Program-made: the position numbers and the translations under genes
Shown: piece by piece, positions 44,981 to 58,545 of the stretch
How positions within the stretch are numbered: position 1 is the first letter of the stretch
Layout: each line of letters starts with the position of its first letter
Notes under the pieces: generated by a model
Told to the model about the DNA's origin: nothing
Databases searched by the model: none
What the model saw: the letters and a program-made list of their open reading frames with translations, nothing else
Assembly (NCBI RefSeq): GCF_024679095.1
Contig: NW_026111782.1
Coordinates: forward strand, 1 to 64,000
Origin: Eriocheir sinensis
Taxonomy: Eukaryota; Arthropoda; Malacostraca; Decapoda; Varunidae
DNA length: 64,000 bases
Direction: 5' to 3'

Positions 44981-45593
44981 CATTTTCTTCATTGAATTGT
45001 AGACACAGATACTTTTTGGTCTCGCTGTTCATTTCCCATTTCCTTCTGATTCTCCTCCTCCTCCTGTAACCCTCTCTTTCCTGACCCTACTGTTCATGTT
45101 CTATTTTTTCCTCTTGCTGTTCCAATTTTCCTGTTCCTGTGTCGCCGCCCTGCCAAATATTCTCCCGTCATTCTCCCGCGTTTTGCTTCTCGGCATTTCC
45201 TGGTCTGCCTTCCTTCCTTCCTCCTATACTTTACATCTCCATTTCTCCTTCTACTCCTTCTTTTCCATCTCTCAAGTTTCCTTCCCTTATCCCATTCTAC
45301 TCCTCCTCTATGATTTTGATGTCGATGGAACTTAGATTTATTCATTTCATTTCTCTCTCTCTCAGGAGAAGACTTACTCACAGTTATCCTTTTTACTTCA
45401 TTTATTTATTTCTTGATACATTTTATTGTTCTCCTGATCTCCCTCACACACACTCTACTAACAGGGAGCATATGCCAAGGGTGGTGTTGGTTCAGAGAGG
45501 GAGAGAGTAAAGGGGAAGGGTCTTACATATGTGTCTGGGGGGCATGTGTCTGTGGGGTTTGTAAACATACTGTGGGGGACATCCTGTGAGCTG

Positions 45594-45667
<74 letters not shown>

Positions 45668-46056
45668 ACTAAGTAAAGGCAACCCACATACATGCAAAAC
45701 ATCAACTTGGGTTATTACTAGAGTGAACCCATTTAAGCGAGTCCTGCACGTGCTTTCCTGCCCTCTGCTCTGCCACTCAGTCCCAACACTTCCTGTCATG
45801 TGTTACCCGAAGATAACACATGAGAGGAAGGGACAGGACTGTGTAGCAGGGGAAGAAAGGACCTGCAGAACCCTACCCCACACACACTTACTAAAATGGT
45901 TTCACTCTACCACTACTAATAGTATTACTGCCATTTCTGCTGCTGCTGTTACTACTACTTCTACTACTACTGTTATTTATGCTACTACTACTACCACTAT
46001 AACAGCTTCTTCTACTACCATGACCATATATATACAAGTAATTCATCTCTTTTCAG
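44981..46056. other. intronic sequence with (GA)n tract
   Basis: Pyrimidine-rich sequence (45,050-45,350) is followed by a (GA)n tract at about 45,598-45,664 and (CTA/CTG)n-like triplets at about 45,915-46,020. No coding content is recognised. The right-arm (CT)n tract at 48,202-48,406 is about three times longer and carries a TTCTTTCTTTCT interruption. Confidence 0.6.
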
Positions 46057-46080
46057 GTGCATAAAAAGACATATGGCTCT
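46057..46080 (+). CDS. candidate 24-nt micro-exon of FNIII-3
   Basis: TCTTTTCAG precedes 24 nt reading VHKKTYGS, followed by GTAAGTG. Phase 0 joins it to the preceding exon as TTYSIK|VHKKTYGS, which fits the V-x-A-x-T-x-x-G strand of FNIII-3. Both arms are identical here. The strong donor and phase fit favour a real exon, but a match this short could be chance. Confidence 0.45.
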
Positions 46081-46550
46081 GTAAGTGAAAATAAAAGATC
46101 TCTGATAGTTTGCAGTAATTGTTAGTAGCCTTACTTCTTGAGGAGACTTTGTTTGGGAATGTTGAAGGCCATGAGGAGAGAACAGGCAGTGTGTGCAAAT
46201 GTGACCGAAGGGAGGAATGGATGGAATGGAACTGACCCAAGAGCTGGTTGCCTCGTCTTTCCTCTCCTCAGTACAGTACATAAATAGTTCCTTAATATAA
46301 CCAACTGCTTTGCCTGCCTACTCAAACAGAGAGAAGCCAATGAAGGCAAGCTCTTTCCTCATGTCAGGCGGTGGAGTCATCAGTCAGCTCCACCATGCTC
46401 GAGTCCGTAGGTTTCCTCTTCCACAGCAAGGACCTGAAAAGTTGGTCATCTCATCACGAGTTGGAAAATACATAAAACACATAAAACTGCATAGATTCTA
46501 CATAAAGGAAAGAACAGACAAGCTGTGCACTTTGTTTTCCATTAAGGGAG

Positions 46551-46808
46551 GCAGTGCAGGCAAACATATATTCAAAGCATTGCTCATACAGATAATGGTC
46601 ACATTAGGCGGAGAGGTGTCTTGGTACTCCCTCTTCAAAGTGTACGTCATAGGAAGGTGTTGGCTACACAGACAAAGAAAGGCTGCCCCGTTGAGTACTC
46701 AGTACAGCCACTCTAAACAGCAAAGGGAGTTTTTTTTAGGTGCAGGAGATGGCCAGACCGGGCATTGCTTTCGCCACTGCTGGAGGACAGCCGCGTACCT
46801 GGCCAAAG
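46551..46808. other. ~257-bp segment present only in the left arm
   Basis: The left arm has this segment between TTAAGGGAGGCA and ACCAAATGTCAC, while in the right arm (near 47,315) the two flanks are directly joined. A GCA/CA microhomology lies at the edges, which suggests a deletion in the right arm. No terminal repeats or coding content are seen. Confidence 0.8.
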
Positions 46809-46892
46809 CAACCAAATGTCACACTGTATGCAACAAAAATGAATGCACACACACAAGAAAATAAAGATATGAACAGAGAGATTGAGCCAATG

Positions 46893-47234
<342 letters not shown>

Positions 47235-48201
47235 CATTGGCTCAATCTCTCTGTACATATCTTCATTTTCTTGTGTGTGTGCATTCATGTTGCTGCATAC
47301 AGAGTGACATTTGGTGCCTCCCTTAATGGAAAACAAAGTGCACAGCTTGTCTGTTCTTTCCTTTATGTAGAATCTATGCAGTTTTATGTGTTTTATGTAT
47401 TTTCCAACTCGTGATGAGATGACCAACTTTTCAGGTCCTTGCTGTGGAAGAGGAAACCTACGGACTCGAGCATGGTGGAGCTGACTGATGACTCCACCGC
47501 CTGACATGAGGAAAGAGCTTGCCTTCATTGGCTTCTCTCTGTTTGAGTAGGCAGGCAAAGCAGTTGGTTATATTAAGGAACTATTTATGTACTGTACTGA
47601 GGAGAGGAAAGACGAGGCAACCAGCTCTTGGGTCAGTTCCATTCCATCCATTCCTCCCTTCGGTCACATTTGCACACACTGCCTGTTCTCTCCTCATGGC
47701 CTTCAACATTCCCAAACAAAGTCTCCTCAAGAAGTAAGGCTACTAACAATTACTGCAAACTATCAGAGATCTTTTATTTTCACTTACAGAGCCATATGTC
47801 TTTTTATGCACCTGAAAAGAGATGAATTACTTGTATATATATGGTCATGGTAGTAGAAGAAGCTGTTATAGTGGTAGTAGTAGTAGCATAAATAACAGTA
47901 GTAGTATAAGTAGTAGTAACAGCAGCAGCAGAAATGGCAGTAATACTATTAGTAGTGGTAGAGTGAAACCATTTTAGTAAGTGTGTTGTGGGGTAGGCTT
48001 CTGCAGGTCCTTTCTTCCCCTGCTACACAGTCCTGTCCCTTCCTCTCATGTGTTATCTACGGGTAACACATGACAGGAAGTGCTGGGACTGAGTGGCAGA
48101 CCAGAGGGCAGGAAAGCACGTGCAGGACTCGCTTGAATGGGTTCACTCTAGTAATAACCCAAGTTGATGTTTTGCATGTATGTGGGTTGCCTTTACTTAG
48201 T

Positions 48202-48407
<206 letters not shown>

Positions 48408-48989
48408 CAGCTCACAGGATGTCTCCCACAGTATGTTTACAAACCCCACAGACACATGCCCCCCAGACACATATGTAAGACCCTTCCCCTTTACTCTCTC
48501 CCTCTCTGAACCAACACCACCCTTGGCATATGCTCCCTGTTAGTAGAGTGTGTGTGAGGGAGATCAGGAGAACAATAAAATGTATCAATAAATAAATAAA
48601 TGAAGTAAAAAGGATAACTGTGAGTAAGTCTTCCCCTGAGAGAGAGATAAATGAAATGAATAAATCTAAGTTCCATCGACATCAAAATCATAGAGGAGGA
48701 GCAGAATGGGATAAGGGAAGGAAACTTGAGAGATGGAAAAGGAGAATGGAGATGTAAAGTATAGGAGGAGAGGAAGGAAGGGGCAGACCAGAAATGAGGA
48801 GAAGCAAAAGGAGAAGGAATGACGGGAGAATATTTGGCAGGGCGGCGACACAGGAACAGGAAAATTGGAACAGAAAGAGGAAAAAATAGAACATGAACAG
48901 TAGGGACAGGAAAGAGAGGGTTACAGGAGGAGGAGGAGAACCAGAAGGAAATGGGAAATGAACAGCGAGACCAAAAAGTATCTGTGTCT

Positions 48990-50020
48990 ACAATTCAATG
49001 AAGAAAATGTAAGTCCTGCACCTTGGGAGGGGATATCCAGCACACCAATACCACATGGGAAACACTCCACTATCCACCACAGAGGCAGAGAAAGACCAGG
49101 GACTGTATGTTATCTGGCTACCAGTGAAGGAATATCCAGCACACCAATACCACATGGGAAACATTCCACTATCCACCACAGAGGCAGAGAAAGACCTGGG
49201 AGTGTATGTTACCAGGCTACCAGTGAAGGTATATCCAGCACACCAATACCACATGGGAAACACTCCACTATCCACCACAGAGGCAGAGAAAGACCTGGGA
49301 GTGTATGTTACCAGGCTACCAGTGAAGGGATATCCAGCACACCAATACCACATGGGAAACACTCCACTATCCACCACAGAGGCAGAGAAAGACCTGGGAG
49401 TGTATGTTACCAGGCTACCAGTGAAGGGATATCCAGCACACCAATACCACATGGGAAACACTCCACTATCCACCGCAGAGGCAGAGAAAAACCAGGGACT
49501 GTATGTTATCAGGCTACCAGTGAAGGGATATCCTGCACACCAATACCACATGGGAAACACTCCACTATCCACCACAGAGACAGAGAAAGACCAGGGACTG
49601 TATGTTATCAGGCTACCAGTGAAGGGATATCCAGCACACCAATACCACATGGGAAACACTACACTATCCACCACAGAGGCAGAGAAAGACCAGGGACTGT
49701 ATGTTATCAGGCTACCAGTGAAGGGATATCCACCACACCAATACCACATGGGAAACACTCCACTATCCACCACAGAGGCAGAGAAAGACCAGGGACTGTA
49801 TGTTATCAGGCTACCAGTGAAGGGATATCCAGCACACCAATACCACATGTGAAACACTCCACTATCCACCACAGAGGCAGAGAAAGACCAGGGACTGTAT
49901 GTTATCAGGCTACCAGTGAAGGGATATCCAGCACACCAATACCACATGTGAAAGACTCCACTGTCCACCACAGAGGCAGAGAAAGACCAGGGACTGTATG
50001 TTATCAGGCTACCAGTGAAT
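48990..50020 (+). repeat. 99-bp RT-derived minisatellite, right arm, 10 copies
   Basis: Same unit as 43,480-44,980 in opposite orientation, with ten copies. Unit variants differ in order from the left arm: three consecutive DLGVYVTR-type units, then AEAEKNQ, TETEKDQ, TTLSTTEAEKDQ and later units with HVKH/HVKD changes in another frame. The array has therefore been rearranged since the arms separated. Confidence 0.92.
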
Positions 50021-50329
50021 GTGAAGTCTGTGCCAATCGCAGCAGACGGGTTAAACCTTTATGGAGTATGTGGTGCTTTTCTTGAGGTCTGTCAGGGCAA
50101 AGAGTCGTCTGTTTCCGTCTGTGGCGTTGGTCTTGGAGGAACCTGACTCGCCGAGCTCCTTGTAGCGGATCTTGCAGCTGGTGATGATCCCATTCTGGTG
50201 CTCGGCCAGCGGAGGCTCCCAGCAGATGATGAGGCTCTGAAGGGAAAGGCCGTGTGAGGGAAAAAAGTTATACGATAAATTATAAAAATCAATCTTAAAA
50301 AGTTTGAACATTGTGTGAGGCCGTGAATG

Positions 50330-50660
50330 CTTCAACTTAACCCCCTGACTGTGGATTTCCTACCAGAAGACCTCACCAAGCTACAGGAATGGAACAAAAA
50401 CTGGCTGCTACAATGCAGTGGAGAAAAATGTAAAGTACTTCAGCTTGGGAGGGGATATCCAGCACACCAATGCCACGTGGGATACACTCCTCTATCCACC
50501 ACAGAGCCAGGGAATGACACGGGAGTAAATGTTTTCAGGCTACCAGTGAAGGCCAAATCCGTGCCAATCGCAGGGGACGGGTCAAATATAATGAAATATA
50601 ATGAATGTGCAAGGGTTAAAAATACTGAAACAATGAATGTGCAACTTGTAGAGATGATGT
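50330..50660 (+). mobile_element. LINE reverse-transcriptase fragment, right arm
   Basis: Mirror copy of 42,870-43,170, with the same LPEDLTKLQEWNKNWLLQCS reading and a one-residue change (GGN to GVN). Confidence 0.75.
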
Positions 50661-50741
50661 GAAGGAAACAAACAAAGCAGAAAGCTATTTAAAAATGAGT
50701 TTTAAAATGTATCTTTGCCTTGGAAGCCTTCCACAACTCAC

Positions 50742-50951
50742 CCATGAGCTGGCAGCCTGAACACTCACATTCTAAGGCTCCTTTGAGGGCACGTCTGAGA
50801 AGGTTCTGGCAGTGACCTCCGGGGTGGCGTCTCCCCCACCATTACTGTTGACGGCGGTGAGCCACACGCTGTCCTCTGTGAACTGGTCCAGGCCTTGGAG
50901 GTCACATGACGTACCAGTGACCTTTACCTCGTGTTCTTCTGCTGACCCAAC
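50742..50951 (-). CDS. DCC-like FNIII-2 exon, right copy, with premature stop
   Basis: The exon matches 42,544-42,753 but codon CAG (Gln) in EPQNVS is TAG here (plus-strand CTA at 50,772-50,774), and the following VEA reads VQA. This nonsense change is private to the right copy and would truncate a receptor before FNIII-3. Confidence 0.85.
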
Positions 50952-52603
50952 CTGAGGAGAAAATTACAAGGGAGACAATGGTTAAGATACACACTGGCAC
51001 TTGTACAAACACACGGTTATGGTCACCCTGTACTCCAAGTAAGGTCACTAATGACACACAAGGATATGGGGAGACTTTTGTTAGGCAACAGGGACTCCAC
51101 ATTTAGCACACAGTTCTATAAGGCCGTCCACACCTGCGTATAGAACATGGTGTATCCCGTGATGGGCGTTTTGGCCAGTACGGGCGGCGGCCAAGTGACC
51201 TCCAGATTGGTGGGTGAGGTGGGGACAACTTTCAGACTCTGGGGCGGAGGGCAGGTCCAGGTCCGGCTTGGTGAACACCCGCACCTCGTGTGTGGAGGCG
51301 CCCACCAGGCCGCCGGACCATGTAGTTACTCCCGGGACTTAGGTCCCTGATCTGGGTCTTGTATTCATCCAGTCCCTTGCTGGAGGAGCTGCACTCACGT
51401 TCTGGACGCGTTCTCTGCAGTGAAGGGAGGAAAGTGATGTGTAAATTACTTACTTTTGATGAAATGTTGTATATGTACTCGCTAAAATGTTATTATTTAT
51501 TCATAATCACTGGAATGGCAGTTGGATAACTCTGTATTTGCTAAATACATCTTAACAGTAGTAGTATTGTGTTGAATTTCTTTATGCAATAAATATTCCA
51601 AGGTTGTGTCCTTTGGTTCTGACATGAGTGATCCTTCCTGCTTGTAGATGACTGAGTATCCCAGGAGTGATTGTTGTGAACAGCATAAAGACTAGTAGAC
51701 ACAGTGACTGTCAAGGCCCACACCAAGAGAAGGCAAATGCTGTAAACAAGCTGCGTCAACAATTAACAGACATTCTAAGTATTGAAAACAAGGAGTAGTA
51801 GTAGTAGTGGTGTGCCTGAGCTGCCCCACTTACTGTGTCTGTGACCTGCCTTGTGCGTGGGTGGGGGCATGCTGCTCCTTCCTGGAGGTGAGCCCAGACA
51901 ACTTATTATCAAAATACCACAACAAAATAGTCATTCTCAGGTAAATCACATTTTAGTGAGTCAGTAACACTCAGCACCGGCTTTGATATTTCCAGACTTC
52001 AGGACAATCAAATATGAACACATTACTGGAGACGTGTGCTTTGCCCACAGTGTAATCTATGCATTTTATTCAGTCTTCAAGGAATAATAAACACAACAAA
52101 GGGTTATGCTTACAGCCATGCTAAGAAAATCACATGCATCAACATCAATAACTTGGGTAATGTAAACTTTTTTAACACTGCAGCGCCATGCTAAGAAAAT
52201 CACATGCATCAACATCAATAACTTGGGTAATGTACACTTTTTAACACTGCAGCACCGTGCTAAGAAAATCACATGCATCAACATCAATAACTTGGGTAAT
52301 GTTTACTTTTTAACACTGTAGCGCCATGCTAAGAAAATCACATGCATCAACATCAATAACTTGGGTAATGTACACTTTTTAAAACTGCAGCGTCTGCAGC
52401 AGCGGCTGCAGCTGCCCGCCAGAAACATTGGAATACATTCAGTAACCTTGTAAATGTTTGCGTCTGGGCTTATTAGCAATCTGGAATTATCTGGACTAGT
52501 CACTGCCTGTGTCCAATGCAGACAACAATACATCAGTACTCATGAATGCAAACAAAGGGCTACAGTGTGAACAGTGTCTGCCCCGCACGGCACCGCTGCT
52601 TAC

Positions 52604-52721
52604 TTGACTCAAGGACACACAGCTGGGCGTCCCCGGCGGAGCTGTGCGCCACACACTGGTACATCCCGGAGTCCTCCTGGCGCACCAGGCCAAGGATCTG
52701 CAGGTTGTTGCCGCTCACACT
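52604..52721 (-). CDS. DCC-like Ig4 second exon, right copy, 6 bp longer
   Basis: It reads SVSGNNLQILGLVRQEDSGM onward. The extra Ser-Val matches the longer strand seen in DCC-family Ig4 domains, so this arm probably keeps the older state. Confidence 0.85.
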
Positions 52722-52941
52722 CTGCAGGGAGGCTTGGCATTACACACACCTAACACAACACAGCTGTGTTTTGTGTAGCTATTGACAGCCTTATATTTCT
52801 CTCCCCTTATATAGAGCCTTATATCCCTTATGTATCTATTTAGAACCTTAGATCCCTTTTCCTTTACTTATCTTTTTAGAACCTTCTACATTTAACCTTA
52901 TGGATTCCAATGTATTATATACCTTACACATCCATTTAGAG

Positions 52942-53237
52942 CAGTGGTTCTTAACCTTTTTACTACCCCGCCCCCTTTAGGAAGTGGTCCTTCCCTCCAC
53001 GCCCCCTTGCATCTAGCAGTAAAATTTCCTCCCAGATGTTAAAGAAAATGGCAAGCCTAAAGTAGACTATAGGCAACTAAAGTAATGGCGATACGTCTGC
53101 ATTTGTTCATAAACTTCTCAATATTAGCCCACGCTCTTGTTAAGAGAATAACAAATATAATGAGAGAAATTCCTAGTTTTCCCCTAGGCCTTGTGTCCCC
53201 CCCTAGAGGGGTGCACCCCCCAGGTTAAGAACCACTG
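52942..53237. mobile_element. hAT-type MITE, right copy
   Basis: 296 bp with CAGTGGTTCTTAACCT termini and ATTTAGAG target duplications at 52,934-52,941 and 53,238-53,245. It is at the mirror position of 40,334-40,629, so insertion preceded the separation of the two arms. Confidence 0.93.
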
Positions 53238-54280
53238 ATTTAGAGCCTTACATTCCTTTCCCCTTATGTATGTATGTATGTATGTATGTATATATGTATG
53301 CATGTATGTATGCATGTATGTATGTATGTATGTATGCATGTATGTATGTATCCATCAATCTATCTATCTTATGAATCTACATATCTCTGCCCTTTTTAAC
53401 CTGTAAGTGATAGATGTCCACACCATCACAAAAGTCCGTCTGACCTGAAAGTATTCCGTCTCCACCAGCAGCTCGCCGTTCTTGAGCCAGTGGAGCGAGG
53501 GCTCTGGCTGGCCGTACACGCTGCACTCCAGCTCCACGTTCTCCTTCTCATAGGCGAGAGCGTTGGCCGGCTGCCTCAGAAACCTCGGAGCAACTGTCAC
53601 ACAATTTTCAAGCTTTAGCAACTGAGAGAAACATGATGACTGAAGAACACTAAGATTTTTACTATGCCAAACTTTATACTCAAACCACAAAAATATTCCT
53701 AGTCTTTGTTATTCCATTTTCAACATTTTCACCACCCTAGTAACTGAGAGGAACTTAATGATAACTGACAAACACTTAAGATTTTTCACTATGGCAAAAT
53801 TTATCCACACAAATCACACACAAAAAATATGCACAGTCTTTGTTATATGACTGAAAACACCTTAGTACTGAGACAAACATCTAACCTAATTAACGATAAC
53901 TGACAAATGCTAGCCTTTCACAATGCCAAACTTTATATACTCAAACCACAAGGATATGAATAGTCTTTCTTATACCATTTTCAATACTAGTAATGGAGAC
54001 AAACATATGATAATTCACAAACACTAAGATTTTTACCATGCCAAACTTTATACACACACAGCACAAGAGTTAACCAGCAACTTCATTCTTTCATCCCTTT
54101 CACTGGTAAACTCTGGAACAGCCATCATGTGTCTGTATTTCCTCCTGCCTATGACCTCTACACCTGATATTGACCTCTCATGTTTTTCTTTATAGGAGCA
54201 GTGCTTTATTGTTTTCGTTGTTTTGCCTTTGAACTCTTTCATTGCTGTAAAAAAATATATATGTCATAGTCTTGTCTCAC

Positions 54281-54729
54281 CTTGGACCTGTATGTGGGCC
54301 ACGGCGTTGAGCGAATCCTCCCTGTTCTCTGCCCGGCACCTGTACGTCCCCTCGGCCTCCTCCTGCAGGCCATGGATGTGCAGGCTGCTGGTGGTGGTGC
54401 CGCAGAACAGTGTGTCCAGGTCCCTGTTCTCCGCCCGGCACCTGTACGTCCCCTCGTCCTCCTCCTGCAGGCCATGGATGTGCAGGCTGCTGCTGGTGGT
54501 GCCGCAGAACAGTATGTCCAGGTCCCTGTTTTCCGCCCGGCACCTGTACGTCCCCTCGTCCTCCTCCTGCAGGCCATGGATGTGCAGGCTGCTGGTGGTG
54601 GTGCCGCAGAACAGTGTGTCCAGGTCCCTGTTCTCCGCCCGGCACCTGTACGTCCCCTCGCCCTCCTCCTGCAGGCCATGGATGTGCAGGCTGCTGCTGG
54701 TGGTGCCGCAGAACAGTGTGTCCAGGTCC
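54281..54729 (-). CDS. DCC-like Ig3 amplified half exon, right copy
   Basis: Four 102-bp units and the closing EDSLNAVAHIQVQ segment are conserved, with scattered substitutions relative to the left arm (for example a two-serine versus three-serine variant, TTSSLHIHG, moved between units). Same length (449 bp) and phases as the left copy. Confidence 0.85.
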
Positions 54730-55928
54730 CTGAGGAAAGACAGAAAGGTACGGTAAGCAAGTGAGTTTTGTATTTAATTGCTGTTTGTCACTTTTTTTTC
54801 ACAGTAGAGGATGCAGCTCGAGGGAAAAACAATACCAACAAAAGCAGTCCATTACAATAAGCCTGCTGCAACACTTACCTTATATACAGCAATAACTGCA
54901 ACACACACACACAAACTAAAAATAAAAGGAATGGGTATATATTTATTTGATTCTGAAACCTCTCCCTCAGTCACTGTTATCCAAGCTCTCAAGACACATC
55001 AAAATGGCCCTCTCAGTCATCTCCCAAATTCCCTTTCATCATCAACAGAACGCTTTGCAGGTCCTTACGCCATGTGGATGGTGGCGCCGTCCTTGAGCCA
55101 CACCACGGCTGGCTCCGGGTAGCCGTTGGCCGCACAGTCCAGGGTGATCTTGTCCCCCACCTTGCCTATCGTGGACTTTGGCTGAGCAGTGAGCACGTAG
55201 GCTTCCTTGACTGTGAGTGTGGCTTGCTGGGACACCTTGCTCTTGTTGGCTTGGCAGCAGTACTCCCCGGCATGGCTACGTTCTCTATTTCTAAGGCACC
55301 TGGAGAGGCAAGCAACTTCAATGCTGGAGCTACAAGTATCTTAAGTATGTGATAAGCTCAGGTCACACAGCATGACTCACACTATGATGAACACTAATGA
55401 ATGATTGAAAATGCCCTAAGTTAATCGTCAATTTCTTCCTTAAAGCTATTTTCCATGGGTCAGGGCAGAACAGTCTGCCTGAACCTTTCCTCTCAGCCCT
55501 TCCCTCTCCCTGAAGACACCCACCAGATGGAAGGCGTGTCATTCGTGAGTCTGGCTCCAGCGAGTGACTGTTCCTGAACCCCTTGATGGAGGGCGCCGGC
55601 ATTGTGTCCAGGGCACACGGGAACCCAGTGCGCTCCCCCTCCATGACCATCACATCCTGAGGCTGCTCATCAAACTCTGGCAGTGGTGGGGGAGAGAGCG
55701 AGGCTGTGTGTGTGGGGATGCACACATAGAGCATTGCCCAACACTGACACCAAACTGAAACATTCACACTCATAAAGAAATACGAAAACTACGTAATATT
55801 TTTTAATACTGTCTGTTGCCACTTCTAATGTCCAAGACGAAACAGAGAAACTTCATATGAAAAAAAAAGAATAAATATGTATATGCTATTTCATAAAAGA
55901 TGCATTTAGTCATGCTTCATATGATCTT

Positions 55929-56311
<383 letters not shown>

Positions 56312-56466
56312 AGAACATTACCGCTGAGATGTGGACTGAACAAAACCTGTCTGTCCCAGCCCACTGTGCTGTAGGTGGCCCGGCACAAGTGATGAAGACA
56401 AATGAAACTCCTGCAAGACAGGAGGCAGGCTGGGGCAGTCGAATGGTTCTGCCCAAACCTTCATTA

Positions 56467-58318
56467 CAGTCCTTCTATCTGATCGCCAGTATGGGTTCCG
56501 CAAGGGGCGTTCTACTGGCGATCTTCTTGCTCTCTTAACTGACTCTTGGTCATCCTCTCTTAGCAGTTTCGGTGAAACTTTCTCTGTTGCGCTAGACATG
56601 TCGAAAGCCTTCGATTGAGTCTGGCACTATTCTTTGCTTTCTAAACTGCCCTCTTTCGGATTCTATCCCTCTCTCTGTTCCTTTATCTCCAGTTTCCTTT
56701 TCGGCCGTTCTATCTCTGCGGTGGCAGACGGTCACTGTTCTTCCCCTAAACCTGTCAACAGTGGCGTTCCACAGGGCTCTGTCCTATCACCCACTCTCTT
56801 CCTGTTGTTCATCAATGATCTTCTTTCCATAACAAACTGTCCTGTCCACTCATACGCCGACGAATCCACTCTGCATTATTCAACTTCTTTCAATAGAAGA
56901 CCATCACAACAGGAAGTACACGACTCCAGACTGAAGGCTGCAGAATAATTAACCTCAGACCTTGCTATCATTTCCGATTGAGGCAGAAGGAACCTTGTAT
57001 CCTTCAGTGCCTCAAAAACTCTATTTCTCCACCTATCAACTCGACACAATCTTCCAAACACCTATCCCCTATTCTTCGACAACACTCAGCTGTCACCTTC
57101 TTCAACACCAAACATCCTCAGTCTATCCTTAACTCAAAATCTCAACTGGAAACTTCACATCTCCTCTCTCGCTAAATCAGCTTCCTCGAGGTTGGGCGTT
57201 CTGTATCGTCTCTGCCAGTTCTTCTCCCCCGCGCAGTTGCTATCCATATACAGAGGCCTTGTCCGCCCTCGTATGGAGTATGCATCTCACGTGTGGGGGG
57301 GCTCCACTCACACAGCTCTTCTGGACAGAGTGGAGTCTAAGGCTCTTCGTCTCATCAGCTATCCTCCTCCTACTGATAGTCTTCTACCTCTTAACTCGGC
57401 AGCTTCGGTGGACCCATTTTTGGGCTCTTGCGAGTCAGTCCGCCGAAACGGTGGACCCCGTATGGGGCTCGGCTCAAGACACCTAATTCGAGCTAATTGT
57501 AGGCGGTGGCGGCATAGAGCAACCCACCATGCATGCCCTTGGTCATTGTGGTGGGTGATGGTTCTTGAGGTGGGCTTATTTGTCATAGGTGGTGCTGTAA
57601 TGTCATGGCAGACTGATTTAGCTATCCATACAGTAATCACTTGTCAAATTATCTAAAGTAGACAACAAGCAACTCTCGGCTAGATGCCATGTGTCACGAG
57701 ACTGTTTATTTTGTAACAAACACCACCCAACAAGAATGGAGTTTGAGTATAAATAAATATTTTTAACGGGTTCATGGTTATGAGAGGAGTACTCTGATGT
57801 ACGTTCCATGCTCTTTTCTTAGTCTCAAAATGCAGTGTAATGGTGCCGTTTCTCAGCCACTTCTCGGCTTTCCCATAGCCGAAGCCCACGGGTTAAATTC
57901 CGTCGCGATGTTGCCTCTCTTTCTATCTTCTATCGATATTTTCACGCTGACTGCTCTTCTGAACTTGCTAACTGCATGCCTCCCCCCCTCCCACGGCCCC
58001 GCTGCACACGACTTTCTACTCATGCTCATCCTTATACTGTCCAAACCCCTTATGCATGAGTTAACCAGCATCTTCACTCTTTCATCCCTCACGCTGGTAA
58101 ACTCTGGAACAATCTTCCTTCATCTGTATTTCCTCCTGCCTACGAGTTGAACTCTTTCAAGAGAAGGGTATCAGGACACCTCTCCTCCCGAAATTGACGT
58201 CTCTTTCGGCCACCTCTTTTGATTCTTTTTTTAGGAGCAGCGAGGAGCGGGCTTTTTTTTATTATTGTTTCCTTTTGTTGTGCCCTTGAGCTGTTTCCTT
58301 TGTTGTAAAAAAAAAAAA
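56467..58318 (+). mobile_element. Jockey-like LINE with 3' end, right copy, carrying a TTAA element
   Basis: The coding strand is plus. It starts at [20 protein letters not shown], continues through ALDMSKAFD (then a TGA in place of Arg), SGVPQGSVLSPTLFLLFIND and YADE (mutated YADD), and with frameshifts to RPRMEYASHVWGG and PPPTDSLLPL. A 498-bp TTAA-flanked insertion follows. The frame then resumes as KFRRDVASLSIFYRYFHADC ... LWNNLPSSVFPPAYELNSFK and RRVSGHLSSRN before a stop near 58,190. A 3' untranslated region with GGAGCAGCGAGGAGCGGGC ends in poly-A at 58,306-58,320. The N-terminal RT portion kept in the left arm (35,786-36,210) is deleted here. Confidence 0.83.
57395..57892. mobile_element. 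TTAA-flanked non-autonomous element, right copy
   Basis: 498 bp between TTAA at 57,391-57,394 and 57,893-57,896. The LINE frame reads LLPL before and KFRRDVASL after, so excising the segment and one TTAA restores the expected LLPLKFRR junction. This confirms an insertion with TTAA duplication. It contains no transposase. Confidence 0.78.
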
Positions 58319-58334
58319 AATAGATAAAACATTC

Positions 58335-58545
58335 AATTCCCACTCTATATGGACATACAAAATCTACAGCCTCACTTCTCACAAACCATCACTTTACTTT
58401 TGTTGACATTTACTTTCAGCTTTCTCCTGTTACAGACATTATCAAAAACACTGACCAAATTTTGTAGGTCACTTTCATTTTCTGCAATAAGCACTGTGTC
58501 ATCAGCAAACAGTATCGAATTCAGTACCCACTTACTTCCCTCAAT
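58335..58545 (-). mobile_element. RTE-type LINE RT fragment, right arm only
   Basis: The minus strand reads LNSILFADDTVLIAENESDL, QNLVSVFDNVCNRRKLKVNV and NKSKVMV, then after a shift DFVCPYRVGIEC. It carries an intact FADD box. It is exactly the segment that precedes CKIILNGEEMEE of the left-arm RTE fragment (36,211-36,898). The Jockey-like LINE poly-A abuts it. Confidence 0.8.

Noticed and set aside
43349..45032. Open frames of 490-540 codons on both strands
   Set aside because: They exist only because a 99-bp unit is repeated; frames on both strands are open equally and the unit derives from a LINE RT fragment.
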